A stretch of DNA of 64,000 nt from an uncultured Pelagibacteraceae bacterium. GTDB taxonomy: Bacteria > Pseudomonadota > Alphaproteobacteria > Pelagibacterales > Pelagibacteraceae. Positions 37,520 through 46,481 of this stretch are shown one piece after another. Positions within the stretch are counted from its first letter, which is position 1; each line of letters starts with the position of its first letter. Location of the stretch: assembly GCA_902634885.1 (NCBI GenBank), contig CACPLR010000005.1:1-64000 (forward strand). The letters are read 5' to 3'. Under the pieces are notes generated by a model. That model ran no database searches. It saw only the letters and a program-made list of their open reading frames with translations, and was not told the DNA's origin. The position numbers and the translations under genes are program-made.

Positions 37520-38509
37520 TTATAAATTTTTATTTATAAGATGTTCTAAAAGCTTAATATGATCTTCATTATCATTCAAACACGGTATCATATCAAAGTT
37601 TCTTCCCCCGGATTTTAAAAAACTCTCTTTACCTTGAATTGCGATTTCTTCTAAAGTCTCAACACAATCTGATGCAAAACCAGGACAAATTACTAAGATA
37701 TTATTTATATTGTCGCCTGGTAATTCTTCTAAAGTTTTATCAGTATAAGGTTTTAACCATTGTTCAGGACCGAATCTTGATTGGAAAGTTGTTCTTATCT
37801 TAACATCTTTGAACTTTTCTGAGATTAGTCTTGTGGTTTTATGACAGTAACAATGATAGGGATCACCTTTATCAAAATATTTTTGTGGAATTCCATGATA
37901 AGAAGCAATTACAAGGTCTGGTTTCCAATTAATTTCTGAAATTTTTTTATTTAAAGAATTTACTAATGCATCAATATAAAGTTCCTCTGACTCATAATGT
38001 GGAACAATCTTTAAACTTGGTTGCCATCTCATATTCATAAGAGATCTATATACTTCATCACATACTGTTGCTGTTGTTGCTGCAGCATATTGTGGGTATA
38101 GAGGAATAATTAAAAGGTGCTCACAACCAGCCTCGTGAAGTTTATTTATCTTACTTTTTATACTTGGGTTTCCATATCTCATTGCATAATCGATTATTAA
38201 ATTTTCATTTTCAATCAATTTGTCAATTTTTTCGGCCTGTAATTTTGTGTAGTATCTTAGAGGAGACATGTTTTCTTTTTCCATCCAAATTTCTTTATAT
38301 GCTTTTGCAGTTTTAGAGGGTCTAAATGTTAAAATGAAAACATTTAGGATAAATTTCCATAATATAGGATTAACTTCTATAACTCTTCTATCAGAGAGAA
38401 ATTCTTTAAGATACCTTCTTATATCAAGCCAACTTGTGGACTCAGGAGTTCCTAGATTAATCAATAAAACTCCAGTTTTTCCAAAATTAATTTTTGGGTG
38501 GTCTTCCAT
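37520..38509 (-). CDS. hemH: HemH, ferrochelatase
   Basis: Inserts iron into protoporphyrin IX to make haem. Seen: GVLLINLGTPESTSWLDIRRYLKEFLSDRRVIEV at the start, the metal-site region AMRYGNPSIKSKI, LVIASYHGIPQKYFDKGDPY with the catalytic His (SYHG), and TFQSRFGPEQWLKPYTD. Length 329 aa is normal. The start overlaps the hemE stop by one base (TAATG), so translation is coupled to hemE; hemJ follows 4 bp later. Confidence 0.97.
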   Translation of the reverse strand: MEDHPKINFGKTGVLLINLGTPESTSWLDIRRYLKEFLSDRRVIEVNPILWKFILNVFILTFRPSKTAKAYKEIWMEKENMSPLRYYTKLQAEKIDKLIENENLIIDYAMRYGNPSIKSKINKLHEAGCEHLLIIPLYPQYAAATTATVCDEVYRSLMNMRWQPSLKIVPHYESEELYIDALVNSLNKKISEINWKPDLVIASYHGIPQKYFDKGDPYHCYCHKTTRLISEKFKDVKIRTTFQSRFGPEQWLKPYTDKTLEELPGDNINNILVICPGFASDCVETLEEIAIQGKESFLKSGGRNFDMIPCLNDNEDHIKLLEHLINKNL

Positions 38510-39510
38510 TAATTAAACGATCTCACAATTTTTACTAATTTTTCAACCATTTCAATTTTTGTTTGAGGTTGAATTCCATGTCCTAAATTAAATATATAAG
38601 GATGATCTTTAAATATATTCAAATATTTTTTAGTCTCTTTCTCTAAAGTGTCTTCATCTTGTAACAGAATTTTTGGATCTAGACCTCCCTGAATCGGTAT
38701 ATCAATATTTTTTACAATATCTTTTGGATCAATGTCATAATCGATGTTAACAGCACTTGGTTTAACAATATCACAAAAGTTCTTGTAATCTTTTATACCT
38801 CTAGGAAAGCATATAACTGGAACACCAAGGCTTTTAGTATATTCTACAAGACTTAATGTTGGTATATAAATATACTCAGGTATATTGTTTTCAAGCAGTC
38901 CGGCCCAACTATCAAATATTTGTATAATCGTAGCACCTGCTTCAACTTGATTTTTAATATGAATTTTAAGGAACCTATCAATAATCGATAGTAATCTATT
39001 AATTAAAAATTCATCTTCAAAAAAATCTTCTTTAAGTTTTTTTTTAGGAGAGATTTTGTTAATCATGTATACTAAAATTGTCCATGGGGCACCAACAAAC
39101 CCTATTAAGTCTTTTTCATCTTTGTTTATCATATTTGATGTTATGTTAATTGCCTTATAAACAGAATTTAACTTAAAAGAAAAATCTACTTCATCAATAT
39201 TCTTTAATTCATCTAGATTTAAATTGCCTAACTTTGGACCAAAATTTTTTTCAAACTCAACTTTCTGGTTTAGACCATATGGTAACATTAAAATATCTGA
39301 AAAAATAATTGCAGCATCAAAATTAAATCTTACTAAAGGTTGTAAGGTTATTTCAGACGCTAAATTTTCACTAAGACACAATTTTATAAAATCTTGATTT
39401 TTACTCCTTATCTCACGAAATTCGGGTAAATATCTTCCAGCTTGCCTCATTAACCATATAGGATTAAGATTGCTCTTTTTCTCAACAATACATTTTTGAA
39501 TTGGAGTCAT
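38509..39510 (-). CDS. hemE: HemE, uroporphyrinogen decarboxylase
   Basis: Decarboxylates uroporphyrinogen III to coproporphyrinogen III. The N-terminus shows PIWLMRQAGRYLPEFREIR (active-site motif), followed by AAIIFSDILMLPYGL with the catalytic Asp, GFVGAPWTILVYMI, and the C-terminal FNLGHGIQPQTKIEMV. Length 333 aa. It is the first gene left of the 286-bp candidate origin region; in Caulobacter and Rickettsia hemE occupies the same place. Confidence 0.97.
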   Translation of the reverse strand: MTPIQKCIVEKKSNLNPIWLMRQAGRYLPEFREIRSKNQDFIKLCLSENLASEITLQPLVRFNFDAAIIFSDILMLPYGLNQKVEFEKNFGPKLGNLNLDELKNIDEVDFSFKLNSVYKAINITSNMINKDEKDLIGFVGAPWTILVYMINKISPKKKLKEDFFEDEFLINRLLSIIDRFLKIHIKNQVEAGATIIQIFDSWAGLLENNIPEYIYIPTLSLVEYTKSLGVPVICFPRGIKDYKNFCDIVKPSAVNIDYDIDPKDIVKNIDIPIQGGLDPKILLQDEDTLEKETKKYLNIFKDHPYIFNLGHGIQPQTKIEMVEKLVKIVRSFN

Positions 39511-39608
39511 TTATAAATAGATCAATTAATATTTATTGTATTAGTATTATGATATGTGAATTACGTAAATTATCTAATTTGCACACTTTATATACGATTT
39601 ATTAACAT

Positions 39609-39623
39609 TTAATCGTAAATTAA
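39609..39623. promoter_or_regulatory. CtrA-like TTAA-N7-TTAA site in candidate oriC
   Basis: TTAA-TCGTAAA-TTAA matches the alphaproteobacterial CtrA full-site spacing exactly. In Caulobacter CtrA binds oriC and blocks initiation. The half-sites are frequent by chance in DNA this AT-rich, and the window does not show a ctrA gene, so this stays tentative. Confidence 0.35.
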
Positions 39624-39750
39624 ACGTCTATTTACCAATGTAAGTTAATAATTATTACCAATTAAAGAATTCTGGTTTTTAATTAATTAACATGTAAAAA
39701 AAAGTTTAATTTCAGTAATTATTTATAATAATAATTGAAAATATTTACTA

Positions 39751-39776
39751 ATCACTAATAACTAAATTTTAGTGAT
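39751..39776. promoter_or_regulatory. Inverted repeat upstream of ppsR
   Basis: ATCACTAA (39751-39758) and TTAGTGAT (39769-39776) are perfect 8-bp inverted arms separated by 10 bp, about 20 bp before the ppsR ATG. It may be an operator for the ppsR-maf-aroE-coaE-dnaQ run or part of the origin; no T-run follows, so it is not a typical terminator. Confidence 0.4.
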
Positions 39777-39796
39777 ATTTTATTGACATTTTATAC

Positions 39797-40615
39797 ATGA
39801 GAAACGAACATCAAATTTATCTGATTTCCGATTCAACCGGAGAGACTCTAGATAGAATCTTTTTAGCACTAAAAGCACAATTTACAAACTTTGAATATGA
39901 ACTTAATAATTTTTCCTTCACCAGAACAGAAAATCAAATTCAACAGATTTTAGAGAAAGCAAAAAAAAGAGAAAATCCAATTATACTTTATACAATAGTT
40001 AATAGTAAGCTTGCCAAGTACTTAGCAGATCAAGCTCAATCAAAAAAAATTCCCTGTTTTGGTGTTTTAGGTGATTTAATTTTAAGCTTTTCTAAAATAT
40101 TAAATCAGAGAGCATCACACGAACCAAGTGGTCAACACGTACTCAATGAAGAATATTATCAAAGAATAGAAGCCATACAATTTACAATGAATCATGATGA
40201 TGGGAATCAAACTGATGATCTGGAGAAATCTGATATTATTTTGTTAGGGGTTAGCAGAACAAGCAAAACTCCAACCTCGATTTACTTGGCCAATAAAGGT
40301 TACAAAACATCAAATATTCCATTAGTTAATGAAAAATCAATACCTACAAGAATAACGAAAAAAAACTTTAAACCTTGTGTTGTTGGTTTAACAACTGAAG
40401 CTGAAAGATTATTTGATATAAGAAAGAATAGACTTAATAGTTTGAAGGAAAATGAAAGCACAGAGTATACAAATTTAGAAAAAATTAAAGAAGAAGTTGA
40501 AAACTCAAAAAAAATTTTCAGAAAAAATCAATGGCCAACAATAGATGTTACAAGAAAGTCTGTTGAAGAAACCGCTGCTTCAATCATAAAAATTTATGAA
40601 ATAAAAAATAGATAA
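39797..40615 (+). CDS. ppsR: PPSR-family bifunctional kinase/phosphorylase (DUF299)
   Basis: Regulator that phosphorylates and dephosphorylates PEP synthase or pyruvate phosphate dikinase. IYLISDSTGETLDRI is the family N-terminus, RIEAIQFTMNHDDG the middle block, DIILLGVSRTSKTPTSIYLANKGYK the P-loop, and VGLTTEAERLFDIRKNRL follows. The C-terminus ends WPTIDVTRKSVEETAASI. Length 272 aa. It is the first rightward gene from the candidate origin, the same slot it holds in Caulobacter and Rickettsia. Confidence 0.95.
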   Translation: MRNEHQIYLISDSTGETLDRIFLALKAQFTNFEYELNNFSFTRTENQIQQILEKAKKRENPIILYTIVNSKLAKYLADQAQSKKIPCFGVLGDLILSFSKILNQRASHEPSGQHVLNEEYYQRIEAIQFTMNHDDGNQTDDLEKSDIILLGVSRTSKTPTSIYLANKGYKTSNIPLVNEKSIPTRITKKNFKPCVVGLTTEAERLFDIRKNRLNSLKENESTEYTNLEKIKEEVENSKKIFRKNQWPTIDVTRKSVEETAASIIKIYEIKNR

Positions 40616-41196
40616 TGAAAATAGTATTGGCTTCAAAAAGCAAGGTTAGAAAAGATATATTAACTGAACACAATATAGATTGTGAAGTAATTCAATCAAA
40701 CGTTGATGAAGATCCAATTAAAGATAGTTTAATTGCAGAAGGAGCGACACCTGAAATCATTTCTAAAAATCTAGCTGAGTTAAAAGCAAATAAAGTCAGT
40801 TCTAATATGTATGACAAATTAGTATTAGGAGCTGATAGTGTAATAGATTTAAATGGTGAATTAATTTCAAAACCATCTTCAAGAGAAGAGGCGATGAATA
40901 TATTAAGAAAATTAAATGGTAAATCACATTATCTAATAAGTTCTGTTTGTATTTCAAAAAATAATTCAATGATTTGGAATCACACTGATAAAGCAAAGCT
41001 TACTATGAAAAATTTTTCAGACTTAGAGCTAAAAAATTATTTAAACAAAATCCCAGATGAAGCATTATATGCTTATAATGTTTATCAAATAGAGGGAGAA
41101 GGAAAAAACTTATTTGAGAAAATTGAAGGTGATAAAGATACAATAATGGGTTTACCAATAACACAAATAAAAACATACATGGAAAATTACAAATGA
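40615..41196 (+). CDS. maf: Maf-family nucleotide pyrophosphatase
   Basis: House-cleaning pyrophosphatase for modified or non-canonical nucleotides. It starts IVLASKSKVRKDILTEHNI (the SxSxxR phosphate motif) and continues with LVLGADSVIDLNGELISKP (catalytic Asp) and EEAMNILRKLNGKSHYLIS; the C-terminus has IEGDKDTIMGLPI. Length 193 aa. It overlaps ppsR by one base and aroE by 4 bp. Confidence 0.95.
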   Translation: MKIVLASKSKVRKDILTEHNIDCEVIQSNVDEDPIKDSLIAEGATPEIISKNLAELKANKVSSNMYDKLVLGADSVIDLNGELISKPSSREEAMNILRKLNGKSHYLISSVCISKNNSMIWNHTDKAKLTMKNFSDLELKNYLNKIPDEALYAYNVYQIEGEGKNLFEKIEGDKDTIMGLPITQIKTYMENYK

Positions 41197-41987
41197 AAAA
41201 ATTTTTAGTAATTGGTGATCCAATAGAGCACTCACTTTCACCAAAATTACACAATTATTGGTTTAAACAAAATAATGTTGATGCAGTTTATGAAAAAAAA
41301 AAAATTAATGAACTAGAACTAAAGGATATTGTATCTCAAGTCAGGAAAAATGAAATTTTCGGAGTAAATGTAACTGTTCCTTATAAATCAAAAATAATTA
41401 AATATTTAGACTTACTTAGTGATGATGCAATCGCCACTCAATCTGTGAACACAATACTTAAAAAAGAGAACAAAATTTTTGGATTTAACACAGATGTAGA
41501 TGGTTTTGAGTTATCTTTGTTAAATTATATTGATAAAATAAGAAATAAAACTGCCCTAATTTTAGGAGCCGGAGGTGTTGCGCCATCTATAATTTATGTT
41601 TTAAAAAAAATTAAAGCATCAAAAATTTTAATCACCAATAGAACAAAGATTAAATCGGAAAATTTGAAAACTAAATTCAACGATATTGATGTAGTCGACT
41701 GGGGAAAGACACCAGCTGCCGATGTTATAATAAATGTAACGAGCCTAGGTCTTAATCCTAATGATAAAATTGATATAGATTATGATAAAATTGGCAAGGA
41801 TAAGTTTTTTTATGATGTAATATATAAACCATCAAAAACATTATTTTTAGATGAGGCAAAAAAAAGAGGTAATATAATTGAAAACGGTAAAATGATGTTT
41901 GCTTATCAGGCACAAAAAGCATTTGAATTGTGGAATAATTTAAAGCCAGAAATAAATGAACAAGTCTTAAATCTCTTAGATGATTAG
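41193..41987 (+). CDS. aroE: AroE, shikimate dehydrogenase
   Basis: NADP-dependent reduction of 3-dehydroshikimate to shikimate in aromatic amino-acid synthesis. Seen: VIGDPIEHSLSPKLHNYWF (shikimate-binding Ser residues), FGVNVTVPYKSKII with the catalytic Lys, FNTDVDGFELSL, and the NADP loop ALILGAGGVAPSIIYVL. Length 264 aa. It overlaps maf by 4 bp and coaE by 8 bp. Confidence 0.96.
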   Translation: MKKFLVIGDPIEHSLSPKLHNYWFKQNNVDAVYEKKKINELELKDIVSQVRKNEIFGVNVTVPYKSKIIKYLDLLSDDAIATQSVNTILKKENKIFGFNTDVDGFELSLLNYIDKIRNKTALILGAGGVAPSIIYVLKKIKASKILITNRTKIKSENLKTKFNDIDVVDWGKTPAADVIINVTSLGLNPNDKIDIDYDKIGKDKFFYDVIYKPSKTLFLDEAKKRGNIIENGKMMFAYQAQKAFELWNNLKPEINEQVLNLLDD

Positions 41988-42555
41988 AATAGCAATATTA
42001 GGAGATATAGGTGCTGGCAAAAGTTTTGTTTCTAAACAATTTAATTGTCCACTTTTTAATGCTGATAAAGAAGTTGCTGAAATTTATAAAAATGACAGAT
42101 CTTGTTACCAAAAAATTAAAAAAGCGTTGCCTAAATATATTATCTCAGATCGCTTAGATAAAAAATTTTTACTGAAAGCTGTATTGGAAAGCAAAAATAA
42201 TCTTAAAAAGATTTCAAAAATTGTTCATCCAATTGTTAGAACTAGAATGAATAAATTTTTAATTAAGAATAGTTCTAAAAAATTAGTAGTACTAGACATC
42301 CCTTTATATTTAGAAAATAAACTAAATAAGAAAGGAGATGTGTTAATTTTTGTGGAAGCAAAAAGAAAAGACATTCAAAAAAGATTAAAAAATAGAGAAT
42401 ATTTTAATGAAAAACTAAACAGAAATTTGAAAAGTATGCAGTTACCGTTAACCAAAAAAAAAAAATTATCCAATTATGTTATTAAGAATACATTTAAAGC
42501 AGCAAAAATTAAAAATGATGTTAAAAATATAAAAACTGAAATTTTAAATATATGA
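41980..42555 (+). CDS. coaE: CoaE, dephospho-CoA kinase
   Basis: Last step of coenzyme A synthesis. The P-loop ILGDIGAGKSFVSKQF has Asp and Ile where most CoaE have Thr/Gly (GLTGGIGSGKS), but GxGKS is intact. FNADKEVAEIYKN (substrate Asp), IVHPIVRTRM and VLDIPLYLENKLNKKGD are the other family blocks. Length 191 aa is slightly short. It lies in the conserved maf-aroE-coaE-dnaQ order. Confidence 0.94.
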   Translation: MIRIAILGDIGAGKSFVSKQFNCPLFNADKEVAEIYKNDRSCYQKIKKALPKYIISDRLDKKFLLKAVLESKNNLKKISKIVHPIVRTRMNKFLIKNSSKKLVVLDIPLYLENKLNKKGDVLIFVEAKRKDIQKRLKNREYFNEKLNRNLKSMQLPLTKKKKLSNYVIKNTFKAAKIKNDVKNIKTEILNI

Positions 42556-43220
42556 AAGAAATAATTTTAGATACTGAAACAACTGGACTATCTGTTAAAG
42601 ATGGTCACCGTATTGTTGAAATTGGGTGTATAGAACTTGATAACTTAGTTCCGACAAAAAATATATTTCATTACTATTTAAATCCAGAAAGAAAAGTATC
42701 CGAAAAAGCATTTGAAGTTCATGGTTATTCTGACCAATTTTTATCTGATAAAAAAAAGTTTTCTGAAATAGCAGATGAATTTTTAAATTTTATTAAAGAT
42801 AAAAAAATAATAATACATAATGCAGAATTTGATATTTCACATTTAAACAACGAACTATCTATTGCCGGTAAACCAGAAATAAATAAAGAAAATACCGTAG
42901 ATACATTAGACCTTGCTAGAAACAAATACCCTGGTTCAGGTATAAGTTTGGACGCTCTCTGTAAAAGATTTAGAATAGATAATTCAAAAAGAGAAAAACA
43001 TACAGCGTTGATCGACTGCGAACTGCTTACAAAAGTATATATAAATCTATTAGATCAGAAAGAGCCTAAACTAAATTTTTCAAACTCTGTTGATATTAAT
43101 AATGTCGAAATTCAATATAAAAATATAAATTATTCTAAGAAAATTGTTTATCCAACAACAGAAGAGCTTGAACAGCATAGAAAATTTTTGAAGAGAGATT
43201 TAAAGAAAAATTTTTATTGA
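42552..43220 (+). CDS. dnaQ: DNA polymerase III epsilon subunit (proofreading exonuclease)
   Basis: 3'-5' proofreading exonuclease of the replicase. Exo I motif ILDTETTGLSVKDGHRIVEIG carries the DxE pair, Exo II is IHNAEFDISHLNNEL, and Exo III-epsilon is REKHTALIDCELLTKVY (HxxxxD). All catalytic acids and the His are present. Length 222 aa; the C-terminal tail that binds the alpha subunit is short and Lys-rich. It ends convergently with secB, overlapping by 7 bp. Confidence 0.97.
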   Translation: MKEIILDTETTGLSVKDGHRIVEIGCIELDNLVPTKNIFHYYLNPERKVSEKAFEVHGYSDQFLSDKKKFSEIADEFLNFIKDKKIIIHNAEFDISHLNNELSIAGKPEINKENTVDTLDLARNKYPGSGISLDALCKRFRIDNSKREKHTALIDCELLTKVYINLLDQKEPKLNFSNSVDINNVEIQYKNINYSKKIVYPTTEELEQHRKFLKRDLKKNFY

Positions 43221-43639
43221 TTTGATCTTTGTTGGTATAACTTAAGAAAATCAATTTCACCTGAAAAATTAGCTTCTGGAAACCCCGAGTGTCTGAGTAT
43301 TTGAATAAAAGCTTCACGTATCTTTGGAAAAATTTTTAATTGTAGATCACAAAGTATAAATTTTTCTAACTTATTTTTTTCTATATTTGTGTCTTCAATT
43401 TCAACAACAGTTGAGTATAGAAGTTCAAAGAGTGCTTTTTTTTTACTTTCTTCTACATCTGTGTATTTAAGTTTGGTAAAAACTTCTATCATTTTATTTT
43501 TTAATGGTTTTGAAGATATATCTAAAGTGATTTTATATTTTGAAATTCTTTCTCTTGCCAAAAGAAGGGTTTCTACATCTGTTATTTCAACAGATAAATC
43601 TTTTGTGTAAGTAAGTATAATTTTATGTTTAACAGACAT
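43214..43639 (-). CDS. secB: SecB-like protein-export chaperone
   Basis: 141-aa tetrameric export chaperone that keeps preproteins unfolded for SecA. The SecB fold is suggested by ALFELLYSTVVEIEDTN and the C-terminal ILCDLQLKIFPKIREAFIQILRHSGFP, which resembles the SecB motif with PxxRxxxxxxxxxxGFP. The N-terminal half is weakly conserved. Position next to dnaQ matches alphaproteobacterial secB. It overlaps the fxsA stop by one base. Confidence 0.87.
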   Translation of the reverse strand: MSVKHKIILTYTKDLSVEITDVETLLLARERISKYKITLDISSKPLKNKMIEVFTKLKYTDVEESKKKALFELLYSTVVEIEDTNIEKNKLEKFILCDLQLKIFPKIREAFIQILRHSGFPEANFSGEIDFLKLYQQRSNQ

Positions 43640-44055
43640 TATTTTTCGTCTATATCTTTGTATTCACCTTCAATAAAATCTTTTTTTTCGTAGGTATTAT
43701 TTTTTTTATGAAACCTTTTAGAAAAAGCATTAAAGATAAATTTTCTTGTTATTGGAATAATTAATAGTAATCCTAAAAAATCAGTGGCGAAACCGGGAAT
43801 GATTAAGAGAATGGCAGCAAATGTTAGGGCGGCGCCTGACACAATTTCATAAATTGGAATTTCATTTTTAACTAATTGGCTCATTCCAGATTTTAGAGTG
43901 TTAAATCCCTCGTATCTTGCATAGGCAACTCCTATAATCGCTGTTAGTAAAATTAAACTAATTGTGTTAAATGCCCCAATAGAGGATCCAATTTTAATAA
44001 ATAAGTAAATTTCAATTAAAGGAATAGATAAAATAAGAATTAATACTGAGTTCAT
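43639..44055 (-). CDS. fxsA: FxsA-family inner-membrane protein
   Basis: 138-aa membrane protein with three or four hydrophobic segments. FxsA hallmarks are IPLIEIYLFIKIGSSIGAFNTISLILLT-type N-terminus, GVAYARYEGFNTL, and the LLIIPGFATDFLGLLLIIPITR motif. In E. coli FxsA (SuzF) overproduction relieves phage exclusion; its normal role is unknown. Linked with secB and timA as in other alphaproteobacteria. Confidence 0.9.
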   Translation of the reverse strand: MNSVLILILSIPLIEIYLFIKIGSSIGAFNTISLILLTAIIGVAYARYEGFNTLKSGMSQLVKNEIPIYEIVSGAALTFAAILLIIPGFATDFLGLLLIIPITRKFIFNAFSKRFHKKNNTYEKKDFIEGEYKDIDEK

Positions 44056-44113
44056 TTGTCTACAATGTAAATTGCCAGTTGAAATTAGGCAACATAGTAA
44101 ATATTATTATCAT

Positions 44114-44701
44114 ATGAGTTATAGCTTTGAATATATCGATATCATCCTTCTTGCAATGATTGCAGGGTTTATATTTCTAAGATTAAGAGGAATTTTAGGA
44201 AAAAAATCAGGCTTTGAAGAGGATATTAACCAAAGCTTTCCTCATGAGACACCAATAGTCAAAACAGATGTAAAGTTAAACGCTGATACATTTGATGATA
44301 ATGCTAAAAAAGAATTTTTAAAAGGTGCTCAAATTGCTTACGAAACGATTGTCACAAGTTTTTCCGAAGGAAAACTAAAAGATATTAAATCTTTGTTGGG
44401 TAAAGAAGTTTATGATCAATTTGATCAAGCAGTAAAGGATAGAAAATTAAAAAATCTATCCTCTAGCACTACTTTTATAGGAATTAACTCTGCGGAAATT
44501 AAAAATCATGAACAAAATAAAAATATGCTAGAGGTAACCGTTGAGTTTGTAAGTGAAATCATTTCACATATTAAGGATAAAGAAAACAAAACAGTTTCAG
44601 GAGATCCAGAGAAAATAAAAAAAGTTCATGATATTTGGAAATTTTCTAAAGATAGTAGATCTGTAAATCCAAATTGGGTACTAATTGATACCCAAGCTTA
44701 A
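44114..44701 (+). CDS. Tim44/TimA-domain protein
   Basis: 195-aa membrane-anchored Tim44-like protein. I start at the ATG at 44114; a TTG start 42 bp upstream adds residues unlike the family. The N-terminus IDIILLAMIAGFIFLRLRGILGKKSG is the typical single membrane helix. The C-terminal Tim44 fold contains KEFLKGAQIAYETIVTSFSEGKLKDIKSL and ends VNPNWVLIDTQA. In alphaproteobacteria this gene sits between fxsA and mltA/smr, and it is proposed as the ancestor of mitochondrial Tim44. It diverges from fxsA. Confidence 0.9.
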   Translation: MSYSFEYIDIILLAMIAGFIFLRLRGILGKKSGFEEDINQSFPHETPIVKTDVKLNADTFDDNAKKEFLKGAQIAYETIVTSFSEGKLKDIKSLLGKEVYDQFDQAVKDRKLKNLSSSTTFIGINSAEIKNHEQNKNMLEVTVEFVSEIISHIKDKENKTVSGDPEKIKKVHDIWKFSKDSRSVNPNWVLIDTQA

Positions 44702-45118
44702 TTGACAAAAAAACTTTCAGATAAAGATAAAAAGGACTGGCAAAATTTCCTAGATACCTCAGAAAAATTAGACAACAAAGATAAAGACACTTTAGATCAC
44801 CAGAATAGAATTGGAGAGAAAGTTATAGATCTTCATGGATTTACTCTTGAGGTTGCAAATAAAAAAGTTTCTGAATTTATCCAATATTGTTATGATCAAA
44901 ATGTAATAAAAATAAATATAATAACTGGTAAGGGACTTAGATCAAAAAATTTAGACGATCCATATCAATCTAAAGATTTAAGTATACTGAAGTACTCTGT
45001 TCCTAACTACATCAAAGATAGTCCTCACCTTATGTCAAAAATTATCAAAATTGATCAGCAAGCAGTTGATAGTCCATCAAAAGGAAATTTTGAGATTTAC
45101 TTAAAAAAGAAGTTATAA
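44702..45118 (+). CDS. Smr-domain protein
   Basis: 138-aa protein with a C-terminal Smr (MutS2-like nuclease) domain: [19 protein letters not shown] and [15 protein letters not shown] (the TGxG motif), ending [11 protein letters not shown]. Small Smr proteins cleave DNA or RNA in related systems; here the target is unknown. The start is TTG, immediately after the timA stop codon. The lytic transglycosylase gene mltA that usually separates the two is absent. Confidence 0.87.
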   Translation: MTKKLSDKDKKDWQNFLDTSEKLDNKDKDTLDHQNRIGEKVIDLHGFTLEVANKKVSEFIQYCYDQNVIKINIITGKGLRSKNLDDPYQSKDLSILKYSVPNYIKDSPHLMSKIIKIDQQAVDSPSKGNFEIYLKKKL

Positions 45119-46480
45119 AATAAACTTAGAAAGATCGGTATCTTTTACCAATTCTCCAATATTTTTCTTAATATATTTAGAATCTACTGTTATTTTTTCA
45201 CCAGCTCTATCTGTAGCTGTAAAACTAATCTCATCTAGTACTCTTTCGATAATGGTATGAAGACGTCTTGCACCAATATTTTCAACGGTTGTATTAACTT
45301 CGCTTGCAATATTAGCAATGGTATTAATACCGTCGTCTGTAAATTCAAGGTCTACATTTTCAGTTTTTAAAAGTGCCTTGTACTGTTTTATCAAACTGTT
45401 ATCTGGTTCTTTCAAAATTCTTTTAAAATCATCACTGTTTAGTGCATCAAGCTCAACTCTAATTGGAAGTCTTCCTTGAAGTTCCGGTAAAAGGTCAGAT
45501 GGTTTTGCTAACTGGAATGCTCCTGATGCAATAAATAAAATATGATCGGTTTTAATAGGACCATATTTTGTACTTACTGTTGTTCCTTCAATCAAAGGTA
45601 ATAGGTCTCTTTGAACCCCTTCTCTTGAAACATCCCCTCCAACACGATCAGTTCTAGCTGAAATTTTGTCTATCTCATCTAAAAATACGATACCATTATT
45701 TTCTGTTGAATTTTTTGCAGCTTTAATAATTTTATCTTGCTCAATTAATTTATCAGACTCTTCATTGATTAAAATTTCATGAGACTCTTTTACACTCATT
45801 TTCTTCTTTTTTGGTTTTTGCCCCATAGATTTTCCTAAAACATCTGAAATATTTATCATCCCAACGTTTGCACCTGGCATTCCTGGTATTTCAAAAGATG
45901 GCATTTGGTTACTTTCTGCAACAGCGATTTCAATTTCATTGTCATCTAAATCTCCATCTCTTAACCTTTTTCTAAAACTTTCTCTGGTAGCAACACTTGC
46001 TTTGTTGCCGACTAATGCGTCTAAAACTCTTTCTTCAGCTAACTTTTGTGCTTGCGCGTGGACTTCTTTTCTTTTTTTTACCTTTTCCATTGAAATGGCG
46101 ATCTCTAACAAATCCCTTACAATTTGTTCCACATCTCTTCCAACATAACCTACTTCTGTAAATCTTGTTGCTTCAACTTTTACAAAGGGAGCTTCAGCAA
46201 GCTTTGATAGTCTTCTTGAAATTTCTGTTTTACCAACTCCTGTTGGACCAATCATAAGTATATTTTTGGGTAAAACTTCATCTTTCATATCTCCAGATAA
46301 AGCCTGTCTTCTCCATCTATTTCTTAATGCTATAGCTACCGCTCTTTTTGCTTTGTTCTGTCCGACAACAAATCTATCTAACTCTGAAACAATTTCTCTT
46401 GGGGAAAGTGAATTTTCAATAGTTGAATTTTCTTTTGCAACCTTTTCTTTTGGAAATGTAGTTACGTTAGTTTTTTCCAT
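45113..46480 (-). CDS. hslU: HslU, ATPase of the HslVU protease
   Basis: AAA+ unfoldase of the ClpQY protease. Domains: N domain with [28 protein letters not shown], Walker [15 protein letters not shown], the pore motif [17 protein letters not shown], an intermediate helical domain, Walker [15 protein letters not shown], and sensor region GRLPIRVEL. The C-terminus ends DTDLSKFIL, the tail that inserts into HslV. Length 455 aa. It lies 1 bp after hslV. Confidence 0.98.
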   Translation of the reverse strand: MEKTNVTTFPKEKVAKENSTIENSLSPREIVSELDRFVVGQNKAKRAVAIALRNRWRRQALSGDMKDEVLPKNILMIGPTGVGKTEISRRLSKLAEAPFVKVEATRFTEVGYVGRDVEQIVRDLLEIAISMEKVKKRKEVHAQAQKLAEERVLDALVGNKASVATRESFRKRLRDGDLDDNEIEIAVAESNQMPSFEIPGMPGANVGMINISDVLGKSMGQKPKKKKMSVKESHEILINEESDKLIEQDKIIKAAKNSTENNGIVFLDEIDKISARTDRVGGDVSREGVQRDLLPLIEGTTVSTKYGPIKTDHILFIASGAFQLAKPSDLLPELQGRLPIRVELDALNSDDFKRILKEPDNSLIKQYKALLKTENVDLEFTDDGINTIANIASEVNTTVENIGARRLHTIIERVLDEISFTATDRAGEKITVDSKYIKKNIGELVKDTDLSKFIL

Positions 46481-46481
46481 T

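Larger units (their letters stand above)
39511..39796. other. oriC: Candidate chromosomal replication origin (hemE-ppsR intergenic region)
   Basis: The longest gene-free stretch in the window (286 bp), between divergent hemE and ppsR, which is the established location of oriC in Caulobacter and of the predicted origin in Rickettsia. A one-mismatch DnaA box (TGTGAATTA, 39555-39563, minus-strand TAATTCACA) and weaker two-mismatch candidates (39576-39584, 39588-39596) lie on its hemE side. A TTAA-N7-TTAA CtrA-like site is at 39609-39623, the palindrome TAATAATTATTA at 39646-39657, and an extremely AT-rich stretch at 39680-39750 could unwind. Genes run outward on both sides and parABS is 9 kb away. 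Inference from synteny plus sequence; the DnaA boxes are weak. Confidence 0.72.

Noticed and set aside
39783..39788. TTGACA as the -35 box of ppsR
   Set aside because: It lies 9 bp before the ATG, so its -10 would fall inside the gene.
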